Below, piece after piece: positions 1-5,069 of a stretch of DNA of 5,160 bases (within the stretch, counting starts at the first letter, position 1; every line of letters begins with the position of its first letter). The notes beneath the pieces were generated by a model. That model saw only the letters and a program-made list of their open reading frames with translations. It did not search any database and was not told the DNA's origin. Both the position numbers and the translations under genes were made by a program. The stretch is from Acidimicrobiaceae bacterium. Its GTDB lineage: Bacteria; Actinomycetota; Acidimicrobiia; Acidimicrobiales; RAAP-2. The stretch is taken from the NCBI GenBank assembly GCA_003164275.1, contig PLSY01000405.1:1-5160 (forward strand), read 5' to 3'.

Positions 1-1017
1 GATGACGTTATGGGTGAACACCCAGCACCGGTTGCTCGCGGCCGCACCAGGGCAGCGTCCGTCCTGCGGTGGAGGTGGGTCCCCCGTGAGGGCGGTGTTG
101 GTGTCGAATCCCTCTTTGTTGTCATCGAAAAGTGAATCTTGGATGATCATCCGGCCGCCTGAGTTCGTGCCCGAATATCCGAGTGCGTTGTTCTCCATCC
201 AGACATGGCTGATGGTCACGTTGCACACCCGCTGGCAGGCCCCCACGTAGATTCCGGAGTCCGAAAAGTTGTTGGCGTAGAGGTTGCTCAGGGACGCGGG
301 GCCCGTCGAATCCGAGGAGAAGATCCCGTAGAGAGCGCAGGTGGCACAGACGCTTGGATTAGCGGGATCACTGCTTGCAAAGTAGGTGGATGTGGCCGTC
401 AAGTAGCGCCCCGTATAGCCGTTGAGGCCGATACTGGAGGAGTCGGAGCCGCCGTTCCACCAGATCTCATTGCCGGCATTCCCGGAACCGGCGATAAAAT
501 TGCAGACCGTCAGGTTTTCGACACTGACGCCATTGGCCTTCCAGACCAGGATCCCGTTGCGACCATCACCATTCAACGAATTCTGATCGGAGGCCGCCGC
601 GCTGCACGGCGCCGATGCGGTGGCCAGCGTCCCATCGACGATCACGGAGTTACGGTTCATGCCGCGCAGGTGGATCCGCGGAGTGGTGATATCGACACCC
701 CCGTACCATCCGTCCGACAGGTCCGAGGCACTCGGTGCATTGGACCCTGAGTCCCCGGTTTCGTGGTAGTCCCCGGGCGCAATCAGGATCCAGTCAGAGG
801 GCTTCGAGGCGTTGACGGCAGCCTGAATGGATGAGAAGGTCGAAGCCTTCGGGGTGCTGATGCCTTTAAATGTGCCTACGTACAGGACGCGGGGCCTGCT
901 CGTCGCCGCCAACGCACCTTCGGCGACGGCGATGCTCACTAGAGCGAACAGCAGGACGGTGGCCAGACTGACTAGTCCCAAGCCCCGAACTCGACCTCGA
1001 GTCGAGCGATCCATCAT
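1..1017 (-). CDS. Secreted right-handed parallel beta-helix protein (partial, C-terminus beyond left edge)
   Basis: This frame is open for 339 codons from an ATG pair at 1017/1014 to the left edge of the window, so the C-terminus is missing. Residues 1-38 form a classical Sec signal peptide: an Arg-rich start (RSTRGRVRG), a hydrophobic core at about 13-32, and an ALA-A cleavage site near residue 37. Residues 61-86 (FSSIQAAVNASKPSDWILIA, then PGDYHE) match the usual entry into a pectin-lyase-like beta-helix. After it come loosely repeated coils rich in N, G, S and V, such as GVSVENLTVCNF, NLYANNFSDSGIYVG, NVTISHVWMENNALG and MIIQDSLFDDNKEGFDTN, typical of PbH1-type rungs. Eight cysteines lie in the mature part (C138, 172, 224, 227, 261, 265, 322, 331), which fits an extracellular disulfide-bonded protein. 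AGGGGAG at 1021-1027 lies 3 nt before the first ATG and 6 nt before the second, so initiation at 1014 is slightly favoured. The fold is confident. The substrate or role is unknown: it could be a polysaccharide-active enzyme or a non-enzymatic surface protein. It is separated from the upstream monooxygenase gene by 379 bp. Confidence 0.88.
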   Translation of the reverse strand, partial: MMDRSTRGRVRGLGLVSLATVLLFALVSIAVAEGALAATSRPRVLYVGTFKGISTPKASTFSSIQAAVNASKPSDWILIAPGDYHETGDSGSNAPSASDLSDGWYGGVDITTPRIHLRGMNRNSVIVDGTLATASAPCSAAASDQNSLNGDGRNGILVWKANGVSVENLTVCNFIAGSGNAGNEIWWNGGSDSSSIGLNGYTGRYLTATSTYFASSDPANPSVCATCALYGIFSSDSTGPASLSNLYANNFSDSGIYVGACQRVCNVTISHVWMENNALGYSGTNSGGRMIIQDSLFDDNKEGFDTNTALTGDPPPPQDGRCPGAAASNRCWVFTHNVI

Positions 1018-1020
1018 TCG

Positions 1021-1027
1021 CTCCCCT
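1021..1027 (-). promoter_or_regulatory. Ribosome binding site of the beta-helix gene
   Basis: AGGGGAG on the minus strand sits 3 nt before the ATG at 1017 and 6 nt before the adjacent in-frame ATG at 1014. The spacing favours the second ATG. Upstream in-frame GTG codons (for example about 1050) would only add a polar extension ahead of the signal peptide and are less likely. Confidence 0.55.
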
Positions 1028-1213
1028 GATTCCTGTGCGATTCGGCTCACGCTAGTACCTTGACCGCCAACGTTTCCTCTTTGGCTGTCCGGCCGGGAGC
1101 CCGTATCTGGGTGAGACGCTTCTGCGGCCTGATTGAGGAACCGCGGCTCAGCTCCGAATGGGGTGAAGGTCGGTGGTCACAGCACTAGACGCATAGAAGA
1201 GGATCTGTTGCTG

Positions 1214-1276
1214 CGACCGGCACGACCGGCACGACCGGCACAACCGGCACAACCGGCACGACCGGCACGACCGGCT
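1214..1276. repeat. Tandem repeat, seven 9-bp units CGACCGGCA
   Basis: Seven contiguous units run from 1214 to 1276. Units 1, 2, 3 and 6 are CGACCGGCA, units 4 and 5 are CAACCGGCA, and unit 7 is CGACCGGCT. Each unit contains the palindromic core CCGG. The variation is confined to the second base and the final base. The array lies in a non-coding gap, 120 bp past the stop of the monooxygenase gene and 197 bp before the beta-helix start. It is most simply a slippage-prone minisatellite. Confidence 0.9.
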
Positions 1277-1396
1277 CCCCGTGAGCCCACCGGCCTTGAT
1301 AGTGAAGGCGTGCCTTCAGGCACTTCGAGGGCACCCAGAAAACTCGCCGGAGTTTCCTCTCTACGCCTATTCCATCACCGAGCGGCCTGAGGAGCG

Positions 1397-2518
1397 CTAC
1401 TTGTTGATGTGAGTAGCGATTCGTGTCGCCTCGATGCCGATTTCACGAAGCATCCCTGCGGGCGAGACGTACATTCCGCAGAAGTAGAGCCCTCCGAGCG
1501 CTGTGGGCGCACCGGACATCGTCGGCGTCCCCGAGCTGTCACACACGGCTTCCCAGCCGACGAGGAGGTCTCCGATGGAAGCTCGGTATCCTGTGGCCAG
1601 GACCACCGCGTCGAAGGTGACCTGCGATCCATTCGAGAAGACGACAGCGTCCTCAGTGAAGTGGTCGAGATCCCCATGGACGGTGATGTGGCCTTGTTTG
1701 ATCTGATCCATGGTGCCGATGTCAAGCAGGGGAACATGGTGGTCACGGGCCATCTGGGTATTGGGCCCGTACGGGAGCTTCTTCAGGCCGACCTTCGTCA
1801 CATCGCCGACCGTGCTTCGGACCATCGGCCAAGCCAACGCATCTGCGACGCGCGTCGGTAGACGCCGCATCACGATCCCGAGAGGCAACACGGGAATCAT
1901 GCCGAAGATGTCTCTTGGTAGGACATTGACCGGTGAACGTACGGCGAGATGGACCTCGGCTCCACGCTCGACGAGATCCAACGCTTGTTCGCAAGCCGAG
2001 TTCCCGAAACCGACCACGAGCACAGGCCGACCTTTCCATGGGTCTCCATTGCGATACTCGCTGGAGTGGAGAACGTCACCTCGGTACTGATCCATCCCCG
2101 GCCATGTCGGGCGCACCGGGACTCTGGCGCGACCAGTTGCAATCACCACGTTGTCGGACCGCCAGGTCCCCTTGCTCGTGGTGGTTTCCCACGTCCCGTC
2201 CACCCTCTCCACTCGATGCACCGTCTCACCGAAGTGCGGCTGAAGGGCGAAGTGCTTCTGGTAAAGCTCCAGGTACTCGATGACCTGATCTCGACCGGGA
2301 TAACGCGGCCAACTCTTGGGCATTGGCAGGCCGGGCAATGCCGAGAAGCCCTTTGGAGTATGCAGATGCAGACGGTCGTAGTGCCGGCGCCACGATGCCG
2401 CAACGACGTCCTCTGCTTCCACGATCTCGAACTCCCGGCCCCGCCGGAGAAGCTCAGCCGCAGTCGCCAGACCAGCGGCCGAAGCCCCGATGACCAAAGA
2501 CTCGGCAGTTTCGCTCAT
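1397..2518 (-). CDS. Class B flavin-containing monooxygenase (NAD(P)/FAD-dependent)
   Basis: This is a complete 373-residue soluble protein with the class B flavoprotein monooxygenase layout. An N-terminal FAD Rossmann motif VIGASAAGLATA (about 9-20) is followed by the FMO fingerprint YRGDVLHSSEY (145-155, key residues G147, H151, Y155). Next come the second, NADPH-binding motif VVGFGNSACE (168-177) and the late LATGY motif (307-311). Such enzymes use NADPH and O2 through a flavin C4a-hydroperoxide to oxygenate N, S or carbonyl-containing small molecules. The fingerprint ends in Tyr, as in FMO or YUCCA-like enzymes, and not in the Trp of type I Baeyer-Villiger enzymes. The substrate cannot be read from the sequence. 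The FAD motif has Ser where the second Gly of GxGxxG is usual. Length fits the smaller bacterial FMO-like enzymes. There is no Shine-Dalgarno before the ATG at 2518, and a TANNNT box 6 nt upstream suggests a leaderless mRNA. The dehydrogenase gene ends 212 bp upstream on the same strand. Family assignment is firm and reaction specificity is not. Confidence 0.93.
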   Translation of the reverse strand: MSETAESLVIGASAAGLATAAELLRRGREFEIVEAEDVVAASWRRHYDRLHLHTPKGFSALPGLPMPKSWPRYPGRDQVIEYLELYQKHFALQPHFGETVHRVERVDGTWETTTSKGTWRSDNVVIATGRARVPVRPTWPGMDQYRGDVLHSSEYRNGDPWKGRPVLVVGFGNSACEQALDLVERGAEVHLAVRSPVNVLPRDIFGMIPVLPLGIVMRRLPTRVADALAWPMVRSTVGDVTKVGLKKLPYGPNTQMARDHHVPLLDIGTMDQIKQGHITVHGDLDHFTEDAVVFSNGSQVTFDAVVLATGYRASIGDLLVGWEAVCDSSGTPTMSGAPTALGGLYFCGMYVSPAGMLREIGIEATRIATHINK

Positions 2519-2533
2519 CGTTTCAATGTAACA
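2519..2533 (-). promoter_or_regulatory. Extended -10 promoter, probable leaderless start of the monooxygenase gene
   Basis: On the minus strand the bases before the ATG read TGT-TACATT-GAAACG-ATG. This gives an extended -10 element (TGN followed by TANNNT at 2525-2530) ending 6 nt before the start codon, so transcription would begin at or next to the A of ATG. No purine-rich Shine-Dalgarno is present. No good -35 hexamer is visible 17-18 bp further upstream, which is tolerable for an extended -10 promoter. Leaderless transcripts of this geometry are common in actinobacteria. Confidence 0.5.
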
Positions 2534-2572
2534 AGTGCAGGTCCAGCCGGAGGGGTGCTCCCGAACGCTGTC

Positions 2573-2592
2573 GGGTGGGTGGGTGGGTGGGG
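2573..2592 (+). other. G-quadruplex motif (GGGT)4GGGG upstream of the monooxygenase gene
   Basis: Five G-runs (2573-2575, 2577-2579, 2581-2583, 2585-2587, 2589-2592) are separated by single T bases. G3 runs with 1-nt loops form the canonical pattern for a very stable parallel intramolecular G-quadruplex. The motif is 55-74 bp upstream of the monooxygenase ATG on the template strand for that gene, just outside the proposed -10. The non-template strand is the complementary C-rich i-motif-type sequence. Folding and function are inferred. Confidence 0.8.
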
Positions 2593-2730
2593 CACTGCGG
2601 CACCAAGGGGCTGGTTGGTAGAGTCCCAGTTACCGCCCGAGGGCGTGGCACACCAAATCGATCACGACGAATGCTTCGGCGCAAATTCCCTGGGGTAATC
2701 GACGACCCGGCCAAGCGGAACGTACAGCGA

Positions 2731-3501
2731 TCAGATGGGCTTCTTTGTGAAGCCGCCGTCGACCAGGATGGTCTGAGCAGTTACGAAGCTCGCCTCCTCC
2801 GAGCAGAGGAAGAGAGCCATGTTGGCCAGATCCTCCATCGTCCCGGGGCGTTTGATTAGTTGACTACCAATGAGCGCTTGCTGGATACCAGCCCGCGCTG
2901 GATCGTTCATCCACTCGATGGCTGCCTCCGAATCCACGAGTCCGGGGGCGATACCGTTCACCCGGATGCGATCAGAAGCAAAGTCGGTGGCCAATCCAAC
3001 GGTGAGGGAGTTGAGGGCGAGTTTCGATACCCCGTACGCACCTCCGCCCGTATAGGCGGCCATGGAGGAGTGGTTGATGATTGATCCTCCGCCCCGCTTG
3101 GCCATCGAAGGCCGACAGGCGGCCGCGCAGATGAGTGCACCGATGACGTTGACATCCAGCACCTTCCGCCACTTCGGCACGGCATCGATGGTGAAGGGGA
3201 GTTGGGCGTGGTCTAGGTGGATGCCAGCATTGTTGATGAGGATGTCGACTCCCCCGAATCGCTCGGTTGCAGCAGCCACCATCGACGTCACTGCACCCTC
3301 GTCGGTGACGTCCAGAGACATTTGCATCCCCTGGCCACCCAGGGCCTCGATCTCCTTGACCACACGGTCACCGGCCAACGATTCGAGATCCGCGATCACC
3401 AAGTTGGCTCCCTCCTCGGCAAACCGCTGGGCATAGTGGCGACCGATGCCAGCCCCTCCGCCGGTGATCATGACCGTCTTACCCTCGAATCGACCCGACA
3501 T
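2731..3501 (-). CDS. Short-chain dehydrogenase/reductase (SDR), classical NAD-type
   Basis: This 256-residue cytosolic oxidoreductase carries all classical SDR marks: cofactor motif TGGGAGIG (13-20), acidic D38 at the end of the second strand (VIAD, predicting NAD(H) over NADP(H)), D64 in LDV, NNAG (90-93 region), catalytic N118, Ser145/146, Y156 and K160 in YGVSK, and the PG pair of IAPGL (186-187). It ends in the usual VDGGF segment. It should interconvert an alcohol and a ketone. The substrate is unknown, and annotation as a 3-oxoacyl-ACP reductase would be only generic. The catalytic Ser to Tyr spacing is 10-11 residues against about 13 in FabG, so the loop HSSMAAYTGGGAYGVSK is short. The frame stays open to 3576, but 3501 is the preferred start: GAGGG at 3508-3512 lies 6 nt before it, and the SDR fold begins directly after it (SGRFEGKTVMITGG). 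It has a 343-bp upstream gap with operator-like palindromes, so it probably has its own promoter. Confidence 0.93.
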   Translation of the reverse strand: MSGRFEGKTVMITGGGAGIGRHYAQRFAEEGANLVIADLESLAGDRVVKEIEALGGQGMQMSLDVTDEGAVTSMVAAATERFGGVDILINNAGIHLDHAQLPFTIDAVPKWRKVLDVNVIGALICAAACRPSMAKRGGGSIINHSSMAAYTGGGAYGVSKLALNSLTVGLATDFASDRIRVNGIAPGLVDSEAAIEWMNDPARAGIQQALIGSQLIKRPGTMEDLANMALFLCSEEASFVTAQTILVDGGFTKKPI

Positions 3502-3507
3502 GCCGTT

Positions 3508-3512
3508 CCCTC
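3508..3512 (-). promoter_or_regulatory. Ribosome binding site deciding the SDR start
   Basis: GAGGG on the minus strand lies 6 nt before the ATG at 3501, inside a purine-rich leader (AAGGGGACGAGGG, 3508-3520). It argues against the upstream in-frame starts at about 3531 and 3576, which would add a charged, non-conserved 10-25 residue extension. Confidence 0.6.
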
Positions 3513-3533
3513 GTCCCCTTGCTGACTGCATCT

Positions 3534-3547
3534 CGGCAACGTTACCG
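3534..3547. promoter_or_regulatory. Palindromic operator candidate upstream of SDR gene
   Basis: CGGCAACGTTACCG pairs with itself at 6 of 7 positions around a perfect AACGTT core. It is centred about 39 bp upstream of the SDR start codon and overlaps a TANNNT-type box (minus-strand TAACGT). A repressor bound here would block SDR transcription. A second, weaker palindrome (CGTTA...TAACG, 3540-3560, 7 of 10 pairs) overlaps it. No regulator gene is present in the window, so the binding protein is unknown. Confidence 0.4.
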
Positions 3548-3599
3548 CCGCGTGATAACGAATCTCTGACTCGCAACCCAGACGCACCGCATCAGACTG

Positions 3600-3613
3600 A
3601 GGCGTCGGTAACC
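3600..3613 (+). repeat. Left arm of a long-spaced inverted repeat
   Basis: AGGCGTCGGTAACC matches the reverse complement of 3702-3715 at 13 of 14 positions, with 88 bp between the arms. It lies in the non-coding gap upstream of the SDR gene. It could be one of two binding sites for a dimeric regulator, or one end of a tiny decayed element. Confidence 0.65.
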
Positions 3614-3701
3614 ATAAGTCTCGATCTGAGTCGGAACGTCCTCAGAACTGATCCTGCCGACCGGATACCACCACAATGAGGAAAATACCGAATCGCTTGT
3701 T

Positions 3702-3715
3702 GGTGACCGACGCCT
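3702..3715 (-). repeat. Right arm of a long-spaced inverted repeat
   Basis: GGTGACCGACGCCT is the inverted partner of 3600-3613, with a single mismatch (G for T at the fourth base). A further GTTACC lies 9 bp to the right (3724-3729). Confidence 0.65.
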
Positions 3716-3844
3716 GGTGTCCTGTTACCTTGCGCACGGCTATGACCGTGTCTCTGATCGCTGCCGGTTGGGTGGGGCAGCAGTACGGCCGATTGGCACG
3801 CCCCAGATAGCCCCCGATGTTCGCCGAATGCGATGGCGCTCTCG

Positions 3845-4504
3845 TCAGGTGACGTGGTCGTTGATGAACGTGACGGACTGGCTGATCAACTCGGCCGGCC
3901 AATCTTCGTGGCCGCCCTCCCAAAACATCAAACGCTTCTTGCGACCGGGAATCTTGTCGAATAGTGCGTGAGTGCCGTCAATTGGAATGATCTCGTCCTG
4001 TGTCATGTTGAGCACTTGTGACTTCCCCAGGGTCGATGCCGCATCGAGGAGTACCGATCCAAGTTGCGGGTCGTCGATACCGCCGCCGGCGGGAATGCCA
4101 CCGACTACGAACACTGCAGCCTTGATGGATGGCATAGCTGCAACGGTCGGCATGCCGAAGATCGCTCCCATGGAAAACCCGACGTAGGCGATTGGAGGAC
4201 CGATAGAGGAAAGCACGTCTACGGTCTTGCGCCAGTCCCGAGCCATTCGATTGACGGTGTTCGAGTGCCACCCCCGAGGCACATTCGGATTGGCGCCGAT
4301 GAGTTTGCGTTCGCCGTGATCCACGGCGTCTATGCACACCACAGCGAGGCCCGTCTCCTCCGCGAATTGTCGCGACAGGTTGACGAACCGATTCGCGTCC
4401 TTGCTGTGACCACCGCCGTGTCCGAGAAGCAGGAGGGCGGTTGCTTCGCCGGGGTCGTAAATCCTTACCGGAGTCCCGTCGGCCTCGAACCGTTCTTCCC
4501 TCAT
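3845..4504 (-). CDS. Alpha/beta hydrolase (dienelactone-hydrolase-like esterase)
   Basis: This complete 219-residue cytosolic protein has an alpha/beta-hydrolase core and no signal peptide. An oxyanion-hole motif GHGGGHSKD lies at 28-36 after the first hydrophobic strand (ALLLLGHGG). The nucleophile elbow GFSMG at 109-113 places the catalytic Ser at S111. The acid is probably D170 in MTQDEIIP, and the base is H199 in EGGHEDWP. The single-domain length and lack of a large lid resemble dienelactone hydrolase-type and acyl-esterase families. It likely cleaves a small ester, lactone or thioester, but the substrate cannot be read. The segment CIDAVDHGERK (57-67) resembles the strand and DxxxHG loop of this family. 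The ATG at 4504 is the first start after an in-frame stop (TAG at about 4513-4515). It has no Shine-Dalgarno, and a TANNNT box ends 6 nt upstream. The SDR gene starts 343 bp downstream on the same strand, so co-transcription is not assured. Confidence 0.88.
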   Translation of the reverse strand: MREERFEADGTPVRIYDPGEATALLLLGHGGGHSKDANRFVNLSRQFAEETGLAVVCIDAVDHGERKLIGANPNVPRGWHSNTVNRMARDWRKTVDVLSSIGPPIAYVGFSMGAIFGMPTVAAMPSIKAAVFVVGGIPAGGGIDDPQLGSVLLDAASTLGKSQVLNMTQDEIIPIDGTHALFDKIPGRKKRLMFWEGGHEDWPAELISQSVTFINDHVT

Positions 4505-4516
4505 ATCGGGACACTA
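4505..4516 (-). promoter_or_regulatory. -10 box, probable leaderless start of the hydrolase gene
   Basis: On the minus strand the sequence reads TAGTGT-CCCGAT-ATG. A TANNNT box at 4511-4516 ends 6 nt before the start codon, and no Shine-Dalgarno is present. The geometry is identical to that before the monooxygenase gene at 2519-2533. No convincing -35 is visible. Confidence 0.4.
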
Positions 4517-4700
4517 CTTAGCTCTGGTACAGCCTTCTTGAACACTCATCACGGCCAGGACGAACCCACCGGCCAAAGGCACGCCCTGTGGCGGGGAGTG
4601 AAGAATCGGGGTATCCCGAAGCGCTGCCGGATCGGCGGGACATATTTGCTTCTGTCACACAGCGAAGTAGGAGACGACTCCCACGATGATGGCGAGGAGG
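4505..4700. other. Mostly non-coding stretch upstream of the hydrolase gene
   Basis: Apart from the -10 candidate at 4511-4516 and the end of a possible minus-strand frame (to 4655), I see nothing functional here. A small CGCC-CTGT-GGCG hairpin occurs at about 4583-4594 without a T-tract. A long plus-strand frame crosses this stretch but is the antisense shadow of the hydrolase gene extended by chance. Confidence 0.4.
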
Positions 4701-4783
4701 TCAGTCGGTCCGCTGTAGCTCCCAGTCATGCGGAGGATCGGGAAGTCGCCGTTCATTTTCGTGGGACGCAATTCCGAGTTCAT
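4655..4783 (-). other. Frame-shifted continuation or small membrane protein candidate
   Basis: In the frame one base off from 4701-5069, an ATG at 4783 opens a 42-residue reading frame (the frame is open back to an ATG at 4873). The last 33 codons have G/C in the third position at 28 of 33 sites by hand count, markedly higher than the overlapping frame. It ends in an apolar segment, DLLAIIVGVVSYFAV, that could span or enter a membrane. No ribosome binding site is visible before the ATG at 4783. It is either the true C-terminus of the upstream frame after a frameshift, or an independent small protein. No homology is recognised. Confidence 0.3.
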
Positions 4784-5069
4784 CTGCTTCGAACCGATGG
4801 AGTGGCACCTCCGAATGTCCCTTAATGGAGGCGGGTTGCCGAGGGGACGTGTCGTAGAGGGAGCCGGCGGCATCCACCCGCAGACTGGCCAAGGCGCCCG
4901 TCACCACACTTAGCGCAATTGGGTTGAGCAGTAGGTTGACCTCTGCATCTTCCAACTCTTTCGATGGCGCTCGGGCAGTGGCACTCGCCGCCGCGCCGAT
5001 TCCGCATGTGGATAGGAGCGCTGCCGACGTCGCCATCGATCCCTGATCCATGAATAACCGTCTGCTCAT
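4701..5069 (-). CDS. Hypothetical protein with Tat-like signal, possibly frameshifted remnant
   Basis: I do not recognise this 122-residue frame. It starts MSRRLFMDQGS, resembling the twin-arginine motif SRRxFL. An Ala/Ser/Leu-rich stretch (12-32, MATSAALLSTCGIGAAASATA) and a possible AxA cleavage site near 30-33 follow. Residues 34-76 look protein-like (ELEDAEVNLLLNPIALSVV and onward to LYDTSPR). The last 29 codons (4704-4790) have only about half G/C in third position by hand count, against about two thirds earlier. The alternative frame there is far more biased, so a one-base shift around 4790-4860 is likely. AAGGAGG at 5086-5092 is a perfect Shine-Dalgarno but stands 15-16 nt from the ATG and 12-13 nt from an in-frame GTG at 5072, which is long. 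The frame could be a decayed exported protein, a sequencing frameshift, or chance. Confidence 0.35.
   Translation of the reverse strand: MSRRLFMDQGSMATSAALLSTCGIGAAASATARAPSKELEDAEVNLLLNPIALSVVTGALASLRVDAAGSLYDTSPRQPASIKGHSEVPLHRFEADELGIASHENERRLPDPPHDWELQRTD

Larger units (their letters stand above)
1018..1396. other. Intergenic region between monooxygenase and beta-helix genes
   Basis: These 379 bp hold no convincing gene. They contain a 9-bp tandem repeat (1214-1276), and two overlapping short inverted repeats at 1304-1323 (GAAGGC/GCCTTC and GTGCCT/AGGCAC) that cannot form together. No U-tract follows them on the minus strand, so they are not a standard intrinsic terminator. The leader and promoter of the beta-helix gene must lie in the left part, but I see no clear -35/-10 pair. 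A plus-strand frame running through the repeat reads as a low-complexity Pro-Ala-Arg string and is judged a by-product of the repeat. Confidence 0.6.
3502..3844. other. Intergenic region between hydrolase and SDR genes
   Basis: These 343 bp contain no supportable gene on either strand. They hold a 14-bp near-palindrome at 3534-3547, and a long-spaced inverted repeat (3600-3613 and 3702-3715). GTTACC or its complement GGTAAC occurs at 3541-3546, 3607-3612 and 3724-3729. Minus-strand TAACGT (3539-3544), embedded in the palindrome, could be the SDR -10 element, but no good -35 is seen. GGGGC/GCCCC arms at about 3775-3806 could form a weak hairpin after the hydrolase gene, without a U-tract. Confidence 0.55.

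Noticed and set aside
205..750. Plus-strand frame (181 codons) at the left end
   Set aside because: The opposite strand carries a fully open 339-codon frame with a signal peptide and beta-helix coils, which explains this region.
1134..1150. TGAG...CCGCGG...CTCA inverted repeat
   Set aside because: The arms are only 4 bp and are placed asymmetrically around a restriction-like hexamer, so it is compatible with chance.
1214..1276. CRISPR array
   Set aside because: The units are 9 bp, contiguous and without spacers, and no cas gene is nearby. It is a simple tandem repeat.
1304..1323. Intrinsic terminator after the monooxygenase gene
   Set aside because: The two overlapping hairpins have 2-nt loops and compete with each other, and no T-tract follows on the minus strand.
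1133..1390. Plus-strand frame with a Pro-Ala-Arg/Gln repeat protein
   Set aside because: The repeat protein is created entirely by the 9-bp DNA repeat. There is no ribosome binding site, and the flanking residues show no protein-like pattern.
2602..2619. ACCAA/TTGGT hairpin after the SDR gene as a terminator
   Set aside because: It has a 5-bp stem with an 8-base loop, no T-tract, and lies over 100 bp past the SDR stop.
1949..2698. Long plus-strand frame (249 codons) over the monooxygenase gene
   Set aside because: It is antisense to a well-supported monooxygenase with all family motifs, and such long shadows are expected in high-GC DNA.
3502..3576. N-terminal extension of the SDR to an ATG at 3576
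   Set aside because: The extra 25 residues are charged and outside the SDR fold, and the ribosome binding site at 3508-3512 fits the ATG at 3501.
4064..4825. Long plus-strand frame (253 codons)
   Set aside because: Most of it is antisense to the alpha/beta hydrolase, whose catalytic motifs are clear. The plus-strand translation shows no recognisable domain.
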